Shown here: positions 45,281-53,903 of the stretch, piece by piece | Layout of the letters: every line of letters starts with the position of its first letter | Position numbering within the stretch: position 1 is the stretch's first letter | Assembly (NCBI RefSeq): GCF_001015055.1 | Contig: NZ_BBWZ01000012.1 | Coordinates: 1-64,000, forward strand | Direction: 5' to 3' | Length of the DNA stretch: 64,000 bases | Source of the DNA: Aneurinibacillus tyrosinisolvens | Lineage (GTDB): Bacteria > Bacillota > Bacilli > Aneurinibacillales > Aneurinibacillaceae | Position numbers and translations under genes: made by a program | The notes under the pieces: model-generated | The model's input: the letters and a program-made list of their open reading frames with translations, nothing else | What the model was told of the DNA's origin: nothing | Database searches by the model: none

Positions 45281-46159
45281 TTGGAAAACAAAAGCGTACG
45301 ATACGAACCGCTGCCAAAATGGTCTGAGCTTACATATGCCGGTGAAAAACGGCTTCCGCCCAGTGTAAGTCCAGAAACTGGGTCCTGGCCGATGTATTTT
45401 CTGCGGAGCAGTGGAAAAGGCAGGTTCACCGATTCTCGCCGCAGAGCCGTGAATCTGGATATTGCTCATCCGAGTACAATCGATTTTGCCGGTGAGCAGT
45501 TGAAGGAAGTGAAGGATACGCTCAATCGGCTTACAGAAACACAAATTACAATCGCAAAGTACTGGGATGCCGGGCCGCCAACCAAGCAGTGGACGCCGAT
45601 AGTTGACCGGCTCGTTGATACGTACAGCGTTCCGGCGCCGCAGGCGGCACGGATTCTGGCTGCTGTTCATGCGGGAATTAGTGATACGTTCGTCGCAACA
45701 TGGTATTTAAAATATAGCTGGCAGGTGCCGCGGCCCAACCAGCTTGATCAAGAGCTCGCTACCCTTCTATGTACGCCCTACCACCCAAGCTACCCCGCCG
45801 GCCACGCAACGGTTGCGGGCTGTACCCAGGTCATTTTAAGCTACTTCTTCCCGACCCAAGCGGACCGCCTTGAGGTGCTGGCAAAGGAATGTGCTGCTTC
45901 CCGCATCTATGGCGGTGTCCATTATCCGGCTGACTGTACGGAAGGATTGCGCCTGGGCCGCCAGATAGGCAGCATTGCTGTAGACTATCTGAAAAATCAA
46001 ACAGATGGTGACGACAAAAAGATTGACAAACCGATAACTGAACATTTGCCGGCTGATCTTGCTCCTCCCCCTTATAAACAGGCGATTCCATATCATTACA
46101 AGACAAAATGCACCTCCAAAAGGCTTACGCTTGCCAAAAAGAAAAAAACAAAAAGATAG
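45281..46159 (+). CDS. Vanadium-haloperoxidase/PAP2-superfamily phosphatase-like protein
   Basis: This 292-residue soluble protein carries the haloperoxidase/acid-phosphatase signature: WQVPRPNQ (Lys/Arg-RP motif), PSYPAGHATVAG (central SGH equivalent) and ASRIYGGVHYPADC (R..H..D). It lacks membrane helices, unlike the PAP2 at 32.7 kb. The start codon is TTG 45281 after AGAGGG. The C terminus is Lys-rich. Vanadium use versus simple phosphatase activity cannot be decided from sequence. Confidence 0.85.
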   Translation: MENKSVRYEPLPKWSELTYAGEKRLPPSVSPETGSWPMYFLRSSGKGRFTDSRRRAVNLDIAHPSTIDFAGEQLKEVKDTLNRLTETQITIAKYWDAGPPTKQWTPIVDRLVDTYSVPAPQAARILAAVHAGISDTFVATWYLKYSWQVPRPNQLDQELATLLCTPYHPSYPAGHATVAGCTQVILSYFFPTQADRLEVLAKECAASRIYGGVHYPADCTEGLRLGRQIGSIAVDYLKNQTDGDDKKIDKPITEHLPADLAPPPYKQAIPYHYKTKCTSKRLTLAKKKKTKR

Positions 46160-46164
46160 ATAGG

Positions 46165-46197
46165 AAAAACATCGCGGGCATGCCCGCGATGTTTTTT
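46165..46197. terminator. Bidirectional intrinsic terminator
   Basis: AAAAACATCGCGGGC / GCCCGCGATGTTTTT forms a long perfect hairpin right after the haloperoxidase-like gene. Confidence 0.9.
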
Positions 46198-46279
46198 AGG
46201 CTGTCGAGAAACCCCTGTTTTCAAAAGATGATAGTGCATATTATCAGACATTTAATAATACAGACTACTTCTTAAAGTA

Positions 46280-46423
46280 TTAAGCAGGCTCAATCCCCCT
46301 TCTCTTTAATTCATCTATGATCATTTTTAAAAAATCATCATCCAATCCGAGTGTTTTTGCCTCGAAATAAATAGATAATAAATCTTCGTCACTTAGTAGA
46401 GATAATGAACTTGACTTGTCCAT
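46280..46423 (-). CDS. sda: Sda-like sporulation histidine kinase inhibitor
   Basis: ATG 46423 after GGAGGGGTG encodes 47 residues: MDKSSSLSLLSDEDLLSIYF, then EAKTLGLDDDFLKMIIDELK, RRGIEPA. The pattern LSDEDLL..YF.A..L.LD.DF...I..E..RR is that of Sda, the helical-hairpin peptide that blocks the KinA/KinB phosphorelay when replication is disturbed. It is too small for usual ORF cut-offs. It supports a spore-forming host. Confidence 0.88.
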   Translation of the reverse strand: MDKSSSLSLLSDEDLLSIYFEAKTLGLDDDFLKMIIDELKRRGIEPA

Positions 46424-46443
46424 ATTTCACCCCTCCACAATAA

Positions 46444-46790
46444 AAATAATAAAACCAATAAATACAACAGGGTTTGTCTTTGTAAATGAATTTGCTCTAT
46501 TACCATAAATGGGGGTTGTTCAGTAGGAAATGAATTTTGAAGTTAACTATAAACACAGGGGGCAAATCCTTAATTTTCGGAGAAATTGGGGAATAAATTA
46601 ATTATACTACTGTGAAAAAAGAATGTCAGATCCGAATTAAGGAACTAATAACAACAAACAAGACCCTAATCGGAAATGGAAAGCATGTATAGCAAAATAG
46701 CTTCACTGAATAAAGTGAGGTATTTGTAATAAGCAAGGAACCCCTTTGTACATCAACCAGCGGGGTTCCTACTACTTTTTATTAAACTAT
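46444..46790. other. Intergenic AT-rich stretch with one terminator
   Basis: No coding signal is seen. The only structure is a hairpin AGGAACCCC / GGGGTTCCT at 46736-46770 followed by ACTACTTTTT, a terminator on the plus strand. The stretch separates sda from the structured element at 46791. Confidence 0.5.
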
Positions 46791-46874
46791 TCTCCCATTA
46801 GCCACCCATGCAGCGAGACTGCACCACAGACTGTCGCACCCTATACGGGTAGCACTGGTAGCACTCATGGGAGA
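46791..46874 (-). other. Structured element of unknown type
   Basis: About 84 nt are closed by an 8-bp stem TCTCCCAT (46791-46798) / ATGGGAGA (46867-46874). Inside are small hairpins GCAG-cgaga-CTGC (46810-46822) and ACCC-tatac-GGGT (46838-46850). GC content is above its surroundings. It directly follows, on the minus strand, the stop codon of a short orphan frame. It may be the end of a mobile element or a small structured RNA; unidentified. Confidence 0.4.
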
Positions 46875-46936
46875 TTAACCCTTTTTGGTTGTTGCACCAG
46901 CCAAGCCTTTTTCTATACCTAGGTATTGAAGGCCTT
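46875..46936 (-). pseudogene. Possible C-terminal fragment of an unidentified protein
   Basis: On the minus strand a short frame reads KGLQYLGIEKGLAGATTKKG and stops at TAA 46875-46877, right before the structured element. It is out of frame with the SDR remnant next to it. The wording looks like a genuine protein end, but the family is not recognised and the length is too small to be sure. Confidence 0.3.
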
Positions 46937-47516
46937 TTACATTCTGATTGTTCCAAGGGTTAGCCCTGCATCCACATTTAGTGTAGCCCCTGTAATGAAA
47001 CGGGCCTGCTCAGATGCAAGAAACAGAACAGCCTGTGCCACATCCTCGGGATTTCCTGTTGTGTTAAGTGCATTCAACCCTTTTGAGAACTGATTCATTT
47101 TATTGGCGATTTCCACGGGGATTCCCGCAGTTACATTAAAATCGGACGCAATCACACCTGGTTGAATGAGGTTTACTCGAACACCTTGTTTACCCCAGGA
47201 GGCAGCCATTCCTTTCGTCAATGCAGCCACTGCTCCTTTACTTGCCATATAAACGAGTTCGTTTGCAAAGGGTCGCTCCACTACTGCTGAACCTAAATTT
47301 ACAATGTTCCCCGATGTCTTCTCTAAATGTGGTAATCCAAGTAATGAAAGTTTGTAAACAGCTTTTACATTGACATCAAATATTTGATTAAACTCTTCAT
47401 CTGTCGGTGTACGGCCAAAGACTCCGATTCCAGCATTATTAACCAATACATCTAATCGGCTACACATACTTAGTAATTTTTCTAAGGCTGCTTTTAGTTC
47501 TTCATCAATTGAAGCT
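46937..47516 (-). pseudogene. Short-chain dehydrogenase/reductase lacking its N terminus
   Basis: The frame includes LDVLVNNAGIGVFGRTPTDE, GNIVNLGSAV, the catalytic YMASKGAVAALTKGMA (YxxxK), VNLIQPGVIASDFN and GATLNVDAGLTLG. Upstream codons SIDEELKAALEKLLSM belong to the fold, but the Rossmann TGxxxGxG start is missing because the UPF0158 gene ends here. About 80 N-terminal residues are gone, so NAD(P) binding is lost. Confidence 0.85.
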
Positions 47517-47517
47517 T

Positions 47518-47985
47518 TTATTCCACATAGTCTACGTTGTTATCCTGGCACCATTCCATCGCTATTTGTTTATAGCATTGGTCACGATAGGAATACCATT
47601 GTACATCAATTCCTAATTGCACTATTATGTCCTTAAACCTCCTGAAAGTACCCTTTCCCTTAATTAAGTTTAGCATCAATGCTTGGTTCTTTTCATTTCG
47701 AATCGTTAAACAAAAGTCCTCCATCATTTCGTATTCATTGATTTCGAACTTTGTTGGTAATTCCTTGTAGTCTTCAAAGTTTTCAACTACGTCATAAGCA
47801 ATTTTTAAATCCTCTTGCTGCCAATTAGGTAAGTGGTCCATTGGCTCTTCATCTTCAGCTGCTCTCAAATTATCTTCGGATACTGAAATTACATCCCCAG
47901 TATTGGTATTTAAAAAGGTACGAATGCTATCAGCCTGCACTTCTATACCTTCAATAATATCTTGAAGCTTTACTTGAATACTCAT
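47518..47985 (-). CDS. UPF0158 family protein
   Basis: This 155-residue protein has the UPF0158 C-terminal signature KGKGTFRRFKDIIVQLGIDV followed by WYSYRDQCYKQIAMEWCQDN. The N-terminal half is acidic. The function is unknown. ATG 47985 (MSIQVKLQDI) is taken as the start. The gene ends exactly where the SDR remnant begins, which suggests a deletion junction. Confidence 0.82.
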   Translation of the reverse strand: MSIQVKLQDIIEGIEVQADSIRTFLNTNTGDVISVSEDNLRAAEDEEPMDHLPNWQQEDLKIAYDVVENFEDYKELPTKFEINEYEMMEDFCLTIRNEKNQALMLNLIKGKGTFRRFKDIIVQLGIDVQWYSYRDQCYKQIAMEWCQDNNVDYVE

Positions 47986-47995
47986 TTTTATCAAT

Positions 47996-48118
47996 TCACC
48001 TTCTAAAGTTTACTTTTATGCTATTAATATATTTGCTAAACTCATAGATGTAAAATTGCATAATGTTATGTAGTATTGCCTTTTCCTCCAAAGGAACTCG
48101 TTGTAAATCTATATCCAT
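47996..48118 (-). pseudogene. N-terminal fragment of a GNAT-type acetyltransferase
   Basis: ATG 48118 with AGGGGG upstream encodes MDIDLQRVPLEEKAILHNIM, then QFYIYEFSKYINSIKVNFRR and stop. The start resembles GNAT proteins of the type (L..V...EK..L.N.MQ.Y.Y.FS.Y). The acetyl-CoA-binding part is absent, cut at the junction with the UPF0158 gene. Assignment rests on 35 residues, so it is tentative. Confidence 0.5.
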
Positions 48119-48345
48119 GGACAATTATCCCCCTGTTGTATTAAAAACTTCGGGATTTATTGTGATTTAAATCCCATTTTTAATTATGCATACCTGTTTT
48201 ACACTCTTCAACTATACTATCCCTGGCGAATGAAAAAGTTCGTCGTGTTGTACATATTCTTCGCATTTTGGCACATCTATTTAAAATATGAATACATATG
48301 ATGTCCTTTTTTAATTATAATTTGTTGTGTTCTGTATTCACCACA

Positions 48346-48373
48346 AAAAAACTCCTGCCTCGGTGGCAGGAGT
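48346..48373 (-). terminator. Intrinsic terminator of the glutaredoxin gene
   Basis: ACTCCTGCC-tcggt-GGCAGGAGT followed on the minus strand by T7. The stretch 48119-48345 upstream of it shows no gene. Confidence 0.85.
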
Positions 48374-48384
48374 TCGTGGAGATA

Positions 48385-48624
48385 CTATGTTCGATTTTCA
48401 AGCAGCTTGCGAAGCTCATCGGGTTGATAGCCTTTTACGGCTTGCTGGCCTACAACAGTGACCGGTACGCCGAGAAATCCATAGCGCTCCACTTCTTTCT
48501 GAAAGTCTTTATTTGTTAGAACGTCCCGCACTTCAAACGGAATGTTTTCTTCCTTCAGAAAACGTTTAACCAAATCGCAGTCAATACAGCCTGCTGTTGA
48601 GTATATGACAACTTCTTGTTTCAT
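48385..48624 (-). CDS. Glutaredoxin/NrdH-like thiol-redox protein
   Basis: This 79-residue thioredoxin-fold protein has an N-terminal CxxC (STAGCIDCDLVKRFL) and the cis-Pro region LGVPVTVVGQQAVKGYQPDE. It reduces disulfides or serves ribonucleotide reductase-like partners. GGGGTGG precedes ATG 48624. Monocistronic with its own terminator. Confidence 0.92.
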   Translation of the reverse strand: MKQEVVIYSTAGCIDCDLVKRFLKEENIPFEVRDVLTNKDFQKEVERYGFLGVPVTVVGQQAVKGYQPDELRKLLENRT

Positions 48625-48881
48625 CTGCGTACCACCCCATTGATGAATTCAAAACATGTATCCATTATAACCGTGGACGTTTAATATAGAAATAGGGGGA
48701 AGGATAAATCTTATTTCACTTTTTTGCTGTATTTGACTATGGTACCGTCCCGGTTCGTTCTAGAATAAAGCGATGACCTTTGATAAAATAAAAATTTATG
48801 GCGGTATAGATGCGTCTGTATCGTTTGATACTATGGGTGGGTGAGGGACTACGTAGAAAGAAGGTTGCATTGTACACTAAG

Positions 48882-50168
48882 ATGGACAAATACTTTGGCT
48901 TAAATAAAAGCAAAACGACAGTGAAAAGAGAACTGCTCGCGGGCATGATTTCCTTTTTTACCATCGTATATATTATTGCGGTTAATTCATCGATTTTAGC
49001 GGATGCCGGTATCCCTGCAGAAGCAGGCATCATTGCGACCGTGCTTGCATCGTTCGTCGGTTGTCTGCTGATGGGATTTGGGGCAAATGCTCCGATCGTG
49101 CTTGTGCCCGGGATGGGTATTAATGCCCTGTTTTCCTATACGATGGTACATACGATGGGGCTATCCTGGCAGGAAGCGCTCGCCGCTATTTTTGTATCGG
49201 GTCTTATGTTTACCGCCGTAGCCTTTACGCCTCTTTCCAGCCTTATCACAAAGGCGGTTCCGGAGTCATTGAAGGAAGCGATTACGGTTGGGATTGGACT
49301 ATTCTTAGCCTTTCTCGGGCTACAAAAAGGCGGGATTGTCGTTGCCAACCCGGTAACCTTTGTAGCGCTCGGCGATTTTAGAGACCCGCGTTTGCTGCTT
49401 ACGCTCGCTACCCTGCTCATTACGTTAATTCTATTTATCCGCAATGTGCCGGGGAACTTTCTCATCAGTATGATTGCCGGTACGCTGCTGGCTGTCCTGT
49501 GCGGGCAAATTGACATCAGCCATGTTGGAATCACATCCTTTGCCTTCGGCAGCTATGCATCCGTGTTCGGCGCGATGTCGTTCGGGAGAATCCTTTCTTT
49601 TCCTTTCTGGGTTGCCGCCTTTTCGATGGCGCTCGTTCTTGTCTTTGAAAACATCGGACTTGTTCACGGCCATCTTCGCATGGCCGAAAAACCGGAGGCA
49701 TTTGATGCAGCGATGCGGGCAAGTGCGTTGTCCGTTATCTCGTGCGGAATACTTGGGACAAGTCCGACGGTTTCAGCGGTAGAGAGCGCGGCCGGTATTG
49801 CAGCGGGCGGAAAAACAGGGCTGACTGTCATTACAACAGGTGTTCTTTTCCTGATTTCCCTGTTCTTTATTCCGCTCATTGAAGTGATTCCGGATAGTGC
49901 CATTGCTCCTATTCTCATTATTATCGGCGGCCTGATGATCCAGAGTGTGCAAAATATCGATTTCAAGGATTTTTCCGAAGGGTTTCCCGCCTACCTCGTT
50001 ATCGCTTTAATTCCGCTGACTTACAGTATTGTGGATGGGATTGCCTTTGGATTTATTGTGTATCCTTTGTTGAAAATCGCGCTTGGAAAAGCGAAAGAAG
50101 TTCCCATTCCGCTTTATTTTATTGCCGGTTTGTTTTTGCTTAATTTTACGCTTCATGCGCTTGGGTAA
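48882..50168 (+). CDS. NCS2-family purine permease (PbuG/PbuO-like)
   Basis: About 13 hydrophobic segments and the AzgA-type NCS2 signatures are present: LAGMISFFTIVYIIAVNSSIL, GFGANAPIVLVPGMGINALF, GLFLAFLGLQKGGIVV, LGTSPTVSAVESAAGIAAGGKTGLT. It imports hypoxanthine, guanine or adenine with protons. ATG 48882 is used; a TTG at 48870 has the better-spaced AAGAAGG site and could be the true start. No purine riboswitch was found upstream. Confidence 0.92.
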   Translation: MDKYFGLNKSKTTVKRELLAGMISFFTIVYIIAVNSSILADAGIPAEAGIIATVLASFVGCLLMGFGANAPIVLVPGMGINALFSYTMVHTMGLSWQEALAAIFVSGLMFTAVAFTPLSSLITKAVPESLKEAITVGIGLFLAFLGLQKGGIVVANPVTFVALGDFRDPRLLLTLATLLITLILFIRNVPGNFLISMIAGTLLAVLCGQIDISHVGITSFAFGSYASVFGAMSFGRILSFPFWVAAFSMALVLVFENIGLVHGHLRMAEKPEAFDAAMRASALSVISCGILGTSPTVSAVESAAGIAAGGKTGLTVITTGVLFLISLFFIPLIEVIPDSAIAPILIIIGGLMIQSVQNIDFKDFSEGFPAYLVIALIPLTYSIVDGIAFGFIVYPLLKIALGKAKEVPIPLYFIAGLFLLNFTLHALG

Positions 50169-50174
50169 TTATAT

Positions 50175-50208
50175 GAAAGGCCCTCTTCCCATTATGAGAG
50201 GGTCTTTC
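50175..50208. terminator. Bidirectional intrinsic terminator
   Basis: AAAGGCCCTCT / AGAGGGTCTTT hairpin between the convergent permease and SgrR-like genes. Confidence 0.85.
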
Positions 50209-50210
50209 TA

Positions 50211-52013
50211 TTAAACATGTGCTTGTTCGATTTGAAACCACACATCCTTAAAATCCACCCAGCCTCCTGGCCCTACTTTCACACCCTGGAGCGAAGGATG
50301 AAACGTAGTGCTGACCGACTTGTATACAAGAAATACCATCGCGTATTCCTGTTTTAACCTTTCCTCAATGGCCTGCAGCTTCTGCGTGCGGGCCTCTTCA
50401 TTTTGTTCAGCCAACACCTGGCGGATGCTTTCATCGATAAAGGAAGCAAGCCCCTCATCAACATGGGCTCTTAGAAAGCTGTTAACCGAGTAGTAACATT
50501 CGATAAGCCGAATCACTCCCTCGCTTAGTACGGGTTCAAACAAAGTGAAATCGGCCTTCTCCATGTTTTCTCTCACCAACATATCAGCCCACGAAACGAT
50601 CGTAACATCAATGTGAATCCCGTATTTTTTATATTCTTCTTTCAGCCAGTAAGCATCCGGCGCATGACGCCGGTATGCAAATAAATGAAGGATTTCGCCG
50701 GAATAGCCAGACTGCCGCAGCATGCGCAGGCCTTCCTCCGGATTCCAGTCCTTATCAAAAGCCTGAACATGCTCCCCCAGCTCGAAACTGCTTGCCGGGT
50801 ACAGGCGGGGTTCTCCAAGCCCGGCCACCATTCGCTGCCGGTTAACCAGGTGGTGCAGTGCTTTACGAAAATATAGATTTTGCAGGATGCCTTCTTTTTT
50901 TGTGTTCATCGTCATAATGTTGCTTCCGCATAAGCTCTTTGCTTCCGTCCAGTTACGGACAGGTGGCATAGCCGCCTCCCCCGTATGAACCATAAGCAGG
51001 TCGTTTTCGAATTCAAATGTGAGGCTTCCATGCGATTCAGGAACGATAATAATCTCGATTCGATCCATAGGCGCACGGCCTTGAAAATACGAGTCAAACG
51101 CTTCAAGGACACAAATCCCGGGCGTCCATTTCGTGACCTGGTAAGGTCCCGATCCGATCGGAAGCGCACCCGCAGCTCTCTTTCCTTCTTTGTACACATC
51201 CGACGGTACAATTGAAGCCGGCGCAAAGCTTAAGAACAGCAGAAAAAGGTAATTTGGCTCCTTTAGTGTAATGTGGACGGTATACCGGGACAGCGCCTTG
51301 ATTTCACTGATGCCTTTAACAAGCCAGTTTTGCGGGCAGGCGTCACTGCGTAAACGCGTTAAGCTGTATACAACATCATCAGCGGTTAATTCTCTCCCAT
51401 GGTGAAAATGGATGCGTTTGCGAAGATAAAACGTCCACTCTGTACCCTGCCCGTTTGCTACCCAGTGGTGGGCAATTCCACCTGCGATTTTATGGGCCTC
51501 ATAATCGTACTCTACAAGGGTGGCGAAGACTTGCTTAATCATATGAGAATCAAAGGCATAGTAGGATTGTGCGGGATCCAGAGTGTTGATCGTCCGGTAA
51601 ATGGGCAGCTTGAGTGCTTCAATACTCCGATTTTCTTCCTCCTCTACCTGGTATCCGAAATAACCTGATAACCAATCTACAAACCGTTCCTTCGTAGCCG
51701 GATTCTCACTGAATTCCAATAGAAGCTGGAAAGCGGCTTCCACCTCTCCGTTTCGCACCAGCTCCTTTGCTTTCTGTACGACAAGTTCTTCCGTATGGAT
51801 GAGAAAGGTAAGTTCGGAAGTGTTTCCCCTTCCCCGTCCAGGTACAAAGGAAAGCCATTTTACATCGATCATTTTTGTTAGGATAAGCTTCGCGTTCCGT
51901 GGGGAACAAAATAGAGCCCCCGCAAGCTCAGCCATCGCCACCTGGAACGTTTCTCCCTCCTTACTCTGAGGGAATGATTTTCGTAATTGAAGGTAATCAT
52001 TTGCAAGCCGCAC
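50211..52013 (-). CDS. SgrR-like regulator (winged helix + extracytoplasmic-solute-binding fold)
   Basis: Residues 1-100 form an SgrR-type winged helix (VAMAELAGALFCSPRNAKLI, WLSFVPGRGRGNTSELTF). From about 160 the protein is an SBP_bac_5 fold (DSHMIKQVFATLVEYDYEAH, IHFHHGRELTADDVVYSLTR, GSGPYQVTKW). It has no signal peptide, so the binding fold acts as a cytoplasmic sensor. It is divergent from an MFS transporter gene, which is the probable target. 600 residues, the usual length. Confidence 0.92.
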   Translation of the reverse strand: MRLANDYLQLRKSFPQSKEGETFQVAMAELAGALFCSPRNAKLILTKMIDVKWLSFVPGRGRGNTSELTFLIHTEELVVQKAKELVRNGEVEAAFQLLLEFSENPATKERFVDWLSGYFGYQVEEEENRSIEALKLPIYRTINTLDPAQSYYAFDSHMIKQVFATLVEYDYEAHKIAGGIAHHWVANGQGTEWTFYLRKRIHFHHGRELTADDVVYSLTRLRSDACPQNWLVKGISEIKALSRYTVHITLKEPNYLFLLFLSFAPASIVPSDVYKEGKRAAGALPIGSGPYQVTKWTPGICVLEAFDSYFQGRAPMDRIEIIIVPESHGSLTFEFENDLLMVHTGEAAMPPVRNWTEAKSLCGSNIMTMNTKKEGILQNLYFRKALHHLVNRQRMVAGLGEPRLYPASSFELGEHVQAFDKDWNPEEGLRMLRQSGYSGEILHLFAYRRHAPDAYWLKEEYKKYGIHIDVTIVSWADMLVRENMEKADFTLFEPVLSEGVIRLIECYYSVNSFLRAHVDEGLASFIDESIRQVLAEQNEEARTQKLQAIEERLKQEYAMVFLVYKSVSTTFHPSLQGVKVGPGGWVDFKDVWFQIEQAHV

Positions 52014-52136
52014 CTGACTTCCTCCTTTCTTCGCTCAAAAAGTTGAAATATGTAAAAGAATTTCTACCATTTTTCATTCGCTCCCCTCCCCTTACAATGA
52101 AGGCAAACATACTTTGAAAACTTTGGGGGAGTCATT

Positions 52137-53359
52137 ATGTCAGTAAGCGCATCAACTACGGTAAAGCCGGCATCCATCTGGCGAAGCAAAACGTTTACGA
52201 TGCTGTTAATGAGCAGTTTTTTGTTAACGGTAGGGAATAAAATTTATGAAATTGTCTTGCCGCTCATTATGTACGAAATCACGCATTCCTCTGTATCAAT
52301 GGCCTCGATGCGTACAGCTGAACTGCTGCCGAATCTATTGTTTGCCGTATTTATCGGCGTCTTTGTTGATAGGGTCAACAAGAAAAAGTGGGTGCTATGG
52401 ATGGTTGGAGCGCAGGCGGTTCTCCTGTTCGCCCTCGCCTACCTTTTCAAAACAAATAACCAGGCGCTGTACCTGTACTACATCGCTGGCTTTCTGCTTA
52501 TGACGTTTAACTACGGCTATTTCAATGCCCAGGTCAGCCTGACCAAACTTAGCGTTCCTCCGAGTCACCTCACATCAGCAAACGCGAAGTTCACGTTCGT
52601 TGAAACGTTCGTGAGTGTTATGGGGCCCGCCCTTTCGGGGATGATTTTCTTATTGGCTGATTTGTCTGATGGCGTTCTTATTACGGCGATTTGCTATCTC
52701 CTCTGCTTACTGTTTATGTTCCAGCTTTCCGTAGAAGAAAGCAAGGCAGAAAAAACGAAAGGCCATTTCTGGCGGGACATTCAGGAAGGCTGGATCACGT
52801 TCAAAACAAACGACTTGTTATGGATGGTGACGATTTTTGTTGTTTTTCTAAATTGTACCATGACGGTTGTAAGCACGACGATTGTTTTCTATGCGAAAGA
52901 CGTCTTGCACCTCTCATCCTCTTTGCTGGCGGCCGTGTTATCCATCTCAGGCGTTGGCGGTTTGCTCGGCAGCCTGCTGATAAACTGGCTGCGCCCGCGC
53001 ATCGGGCTGGGGAAGATTTTTGGAATGTCCGCTTTTTTAAATGGATCCGCCTACATTGGTTTGTATTTCTGTACCAATCTTGCCGTGTTATCCGTTTCCC
53101 TTTTTATCATCGGCTTTGCCCTGTCCATACACAGCACCGCTGTCTATACATTAAGGCATGAGCAGACACCTGGCCATCTGATGGGAAGAATCGGCGGCAT
53201 TACAGGGACGATTTTCCGGGTAGCATGCCGATAACGATGTATTTCTCTGGATGGATGATTGTATGGTGGGGAACTTCCTCGATCTTTATTAGTTCGGCTA
53301 TTTGGAATCTATGCACCTTTGCTGTTTTGGTGTGTACACGTCTATGGAAGGTTCAATAG
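52137..53359 (+). pseudogene. MFS transporter with late frameshift
   Basis: The intact frame gives about ten membrane helices, with GNKIYEIVLPLIMYEITHSS, FVDRVNKKKWVLWMVGAQAV (MFS loop 2-3 motif) and GVGGLLGSLLINWLRPRIGL. After GTIFRV a base is missing (GGGTAGCATGCC). The next frame continues GMPITMYFSGWMIVWWGTSS to a stop at 53359 and restores the last helices; one added G gives 407 residues. Divergent from the SgrR-like gene. If real, the transporter lacks its last one or two helices. Confidence 0.85.
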
Positions 53360-53420
53360 GAAGAAAAGATTTGATTTTGGTTGACAGTTATTTTTCAGAT
53401 TCATTATTATAGAAGAGATG

Positions 53421-53456
53421 ACTCCTGCCAGGCTCACATACTGGCAGGAGTTTGTT
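53421..53456 (+). terminator. Intrinsic terminator
   Basis: ACTCCTGCCAG / CTGGCAGGAGT followed by TTTGTTTGTTTG, downstream of the MFS gene and upstream of fluC1. Confidence 0.85.
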
Positions 53457-53501
53457 TGTTTGCGTAAAGAAGGTCATAATGGAAAAAGATGAGGTGATAC
53501 G

Positions 53502-53903
53502 ATGGTTTATCTTTTTGTTGGAATTTGGGGTATACTCGGCTCCGTTTCCCGCTATTTGCTGGGCGTGTGGACCGGGGGCGGAGCCCATCTCTTTCCTTAC
53601 CCGACTCTGTTCATCAACCTGCTGGGCTGTTTTATCCTGGCCTTTTTTTATACGGTAACGGCGGAGCGCTTTTCTGTACATCCTCACTTTCGCACTGGAT
53701 TTGGGACCGGCTTTGTCGGTTCATTTACGACGTTTTCTGCCTTTAGCTATGAAACGCTTGAACTTGTGCGGGCAGGGCATTTGAGTTTAGCGATCCTTTA
53801 TATCCTTTTAAGCCTGGTGGGCGGCTATGCCTGTACTTTACTCGGGATATGGCTGGGAAACGGCAGGGAAAAAGAAAAGGCACGGGAAAGCAGGATCGAA
53901 TGA
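53502..53903 (+). CDS. crcB: Fluoride channel FluC/CrcB, first subunit
   Basis: This 133-residue protein has four membrane helices and Fluc marks: GILGSVSRYLLGVW, FPYPTLFINLLGCFILAFFY (pore Asn) and the break motif GTGFVGSFTTFSAFSYET with the Phe-box and central Na+ site. It exports fluoride as a dual-topology dimer. In Bacillales two copies often sit together and may form a heterodimer. GATGAGGTGATACG precedes the start. Confidence 0.93.
   Translation: MVYLFVGIWGILGSVSRYLLGVWTGGGAHLFPYPTLFINLLGCFILAFFYTVTAERFSVHPHFRTGFGTGFVGSFTTFSAFSYETLELVRAGHLSLAILYILLSLVGGYACTLLGIWLGNGREKEKARESRIE

Noticed and set aside
48625-48869. Possible purine riboswitch before the NCS2 permease
   Set aside because: The conserved junction sequences (TATA...TTTCTACC...GACTATG) are absent.
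53360-53501. Possible fluoride (crcB) riboswitch upstream of the fluC pair
   Set aside because: Only the MFS-side terminator hairpin is present; the conserved GGNGATG...TGATG pseudoknot core could not be found.
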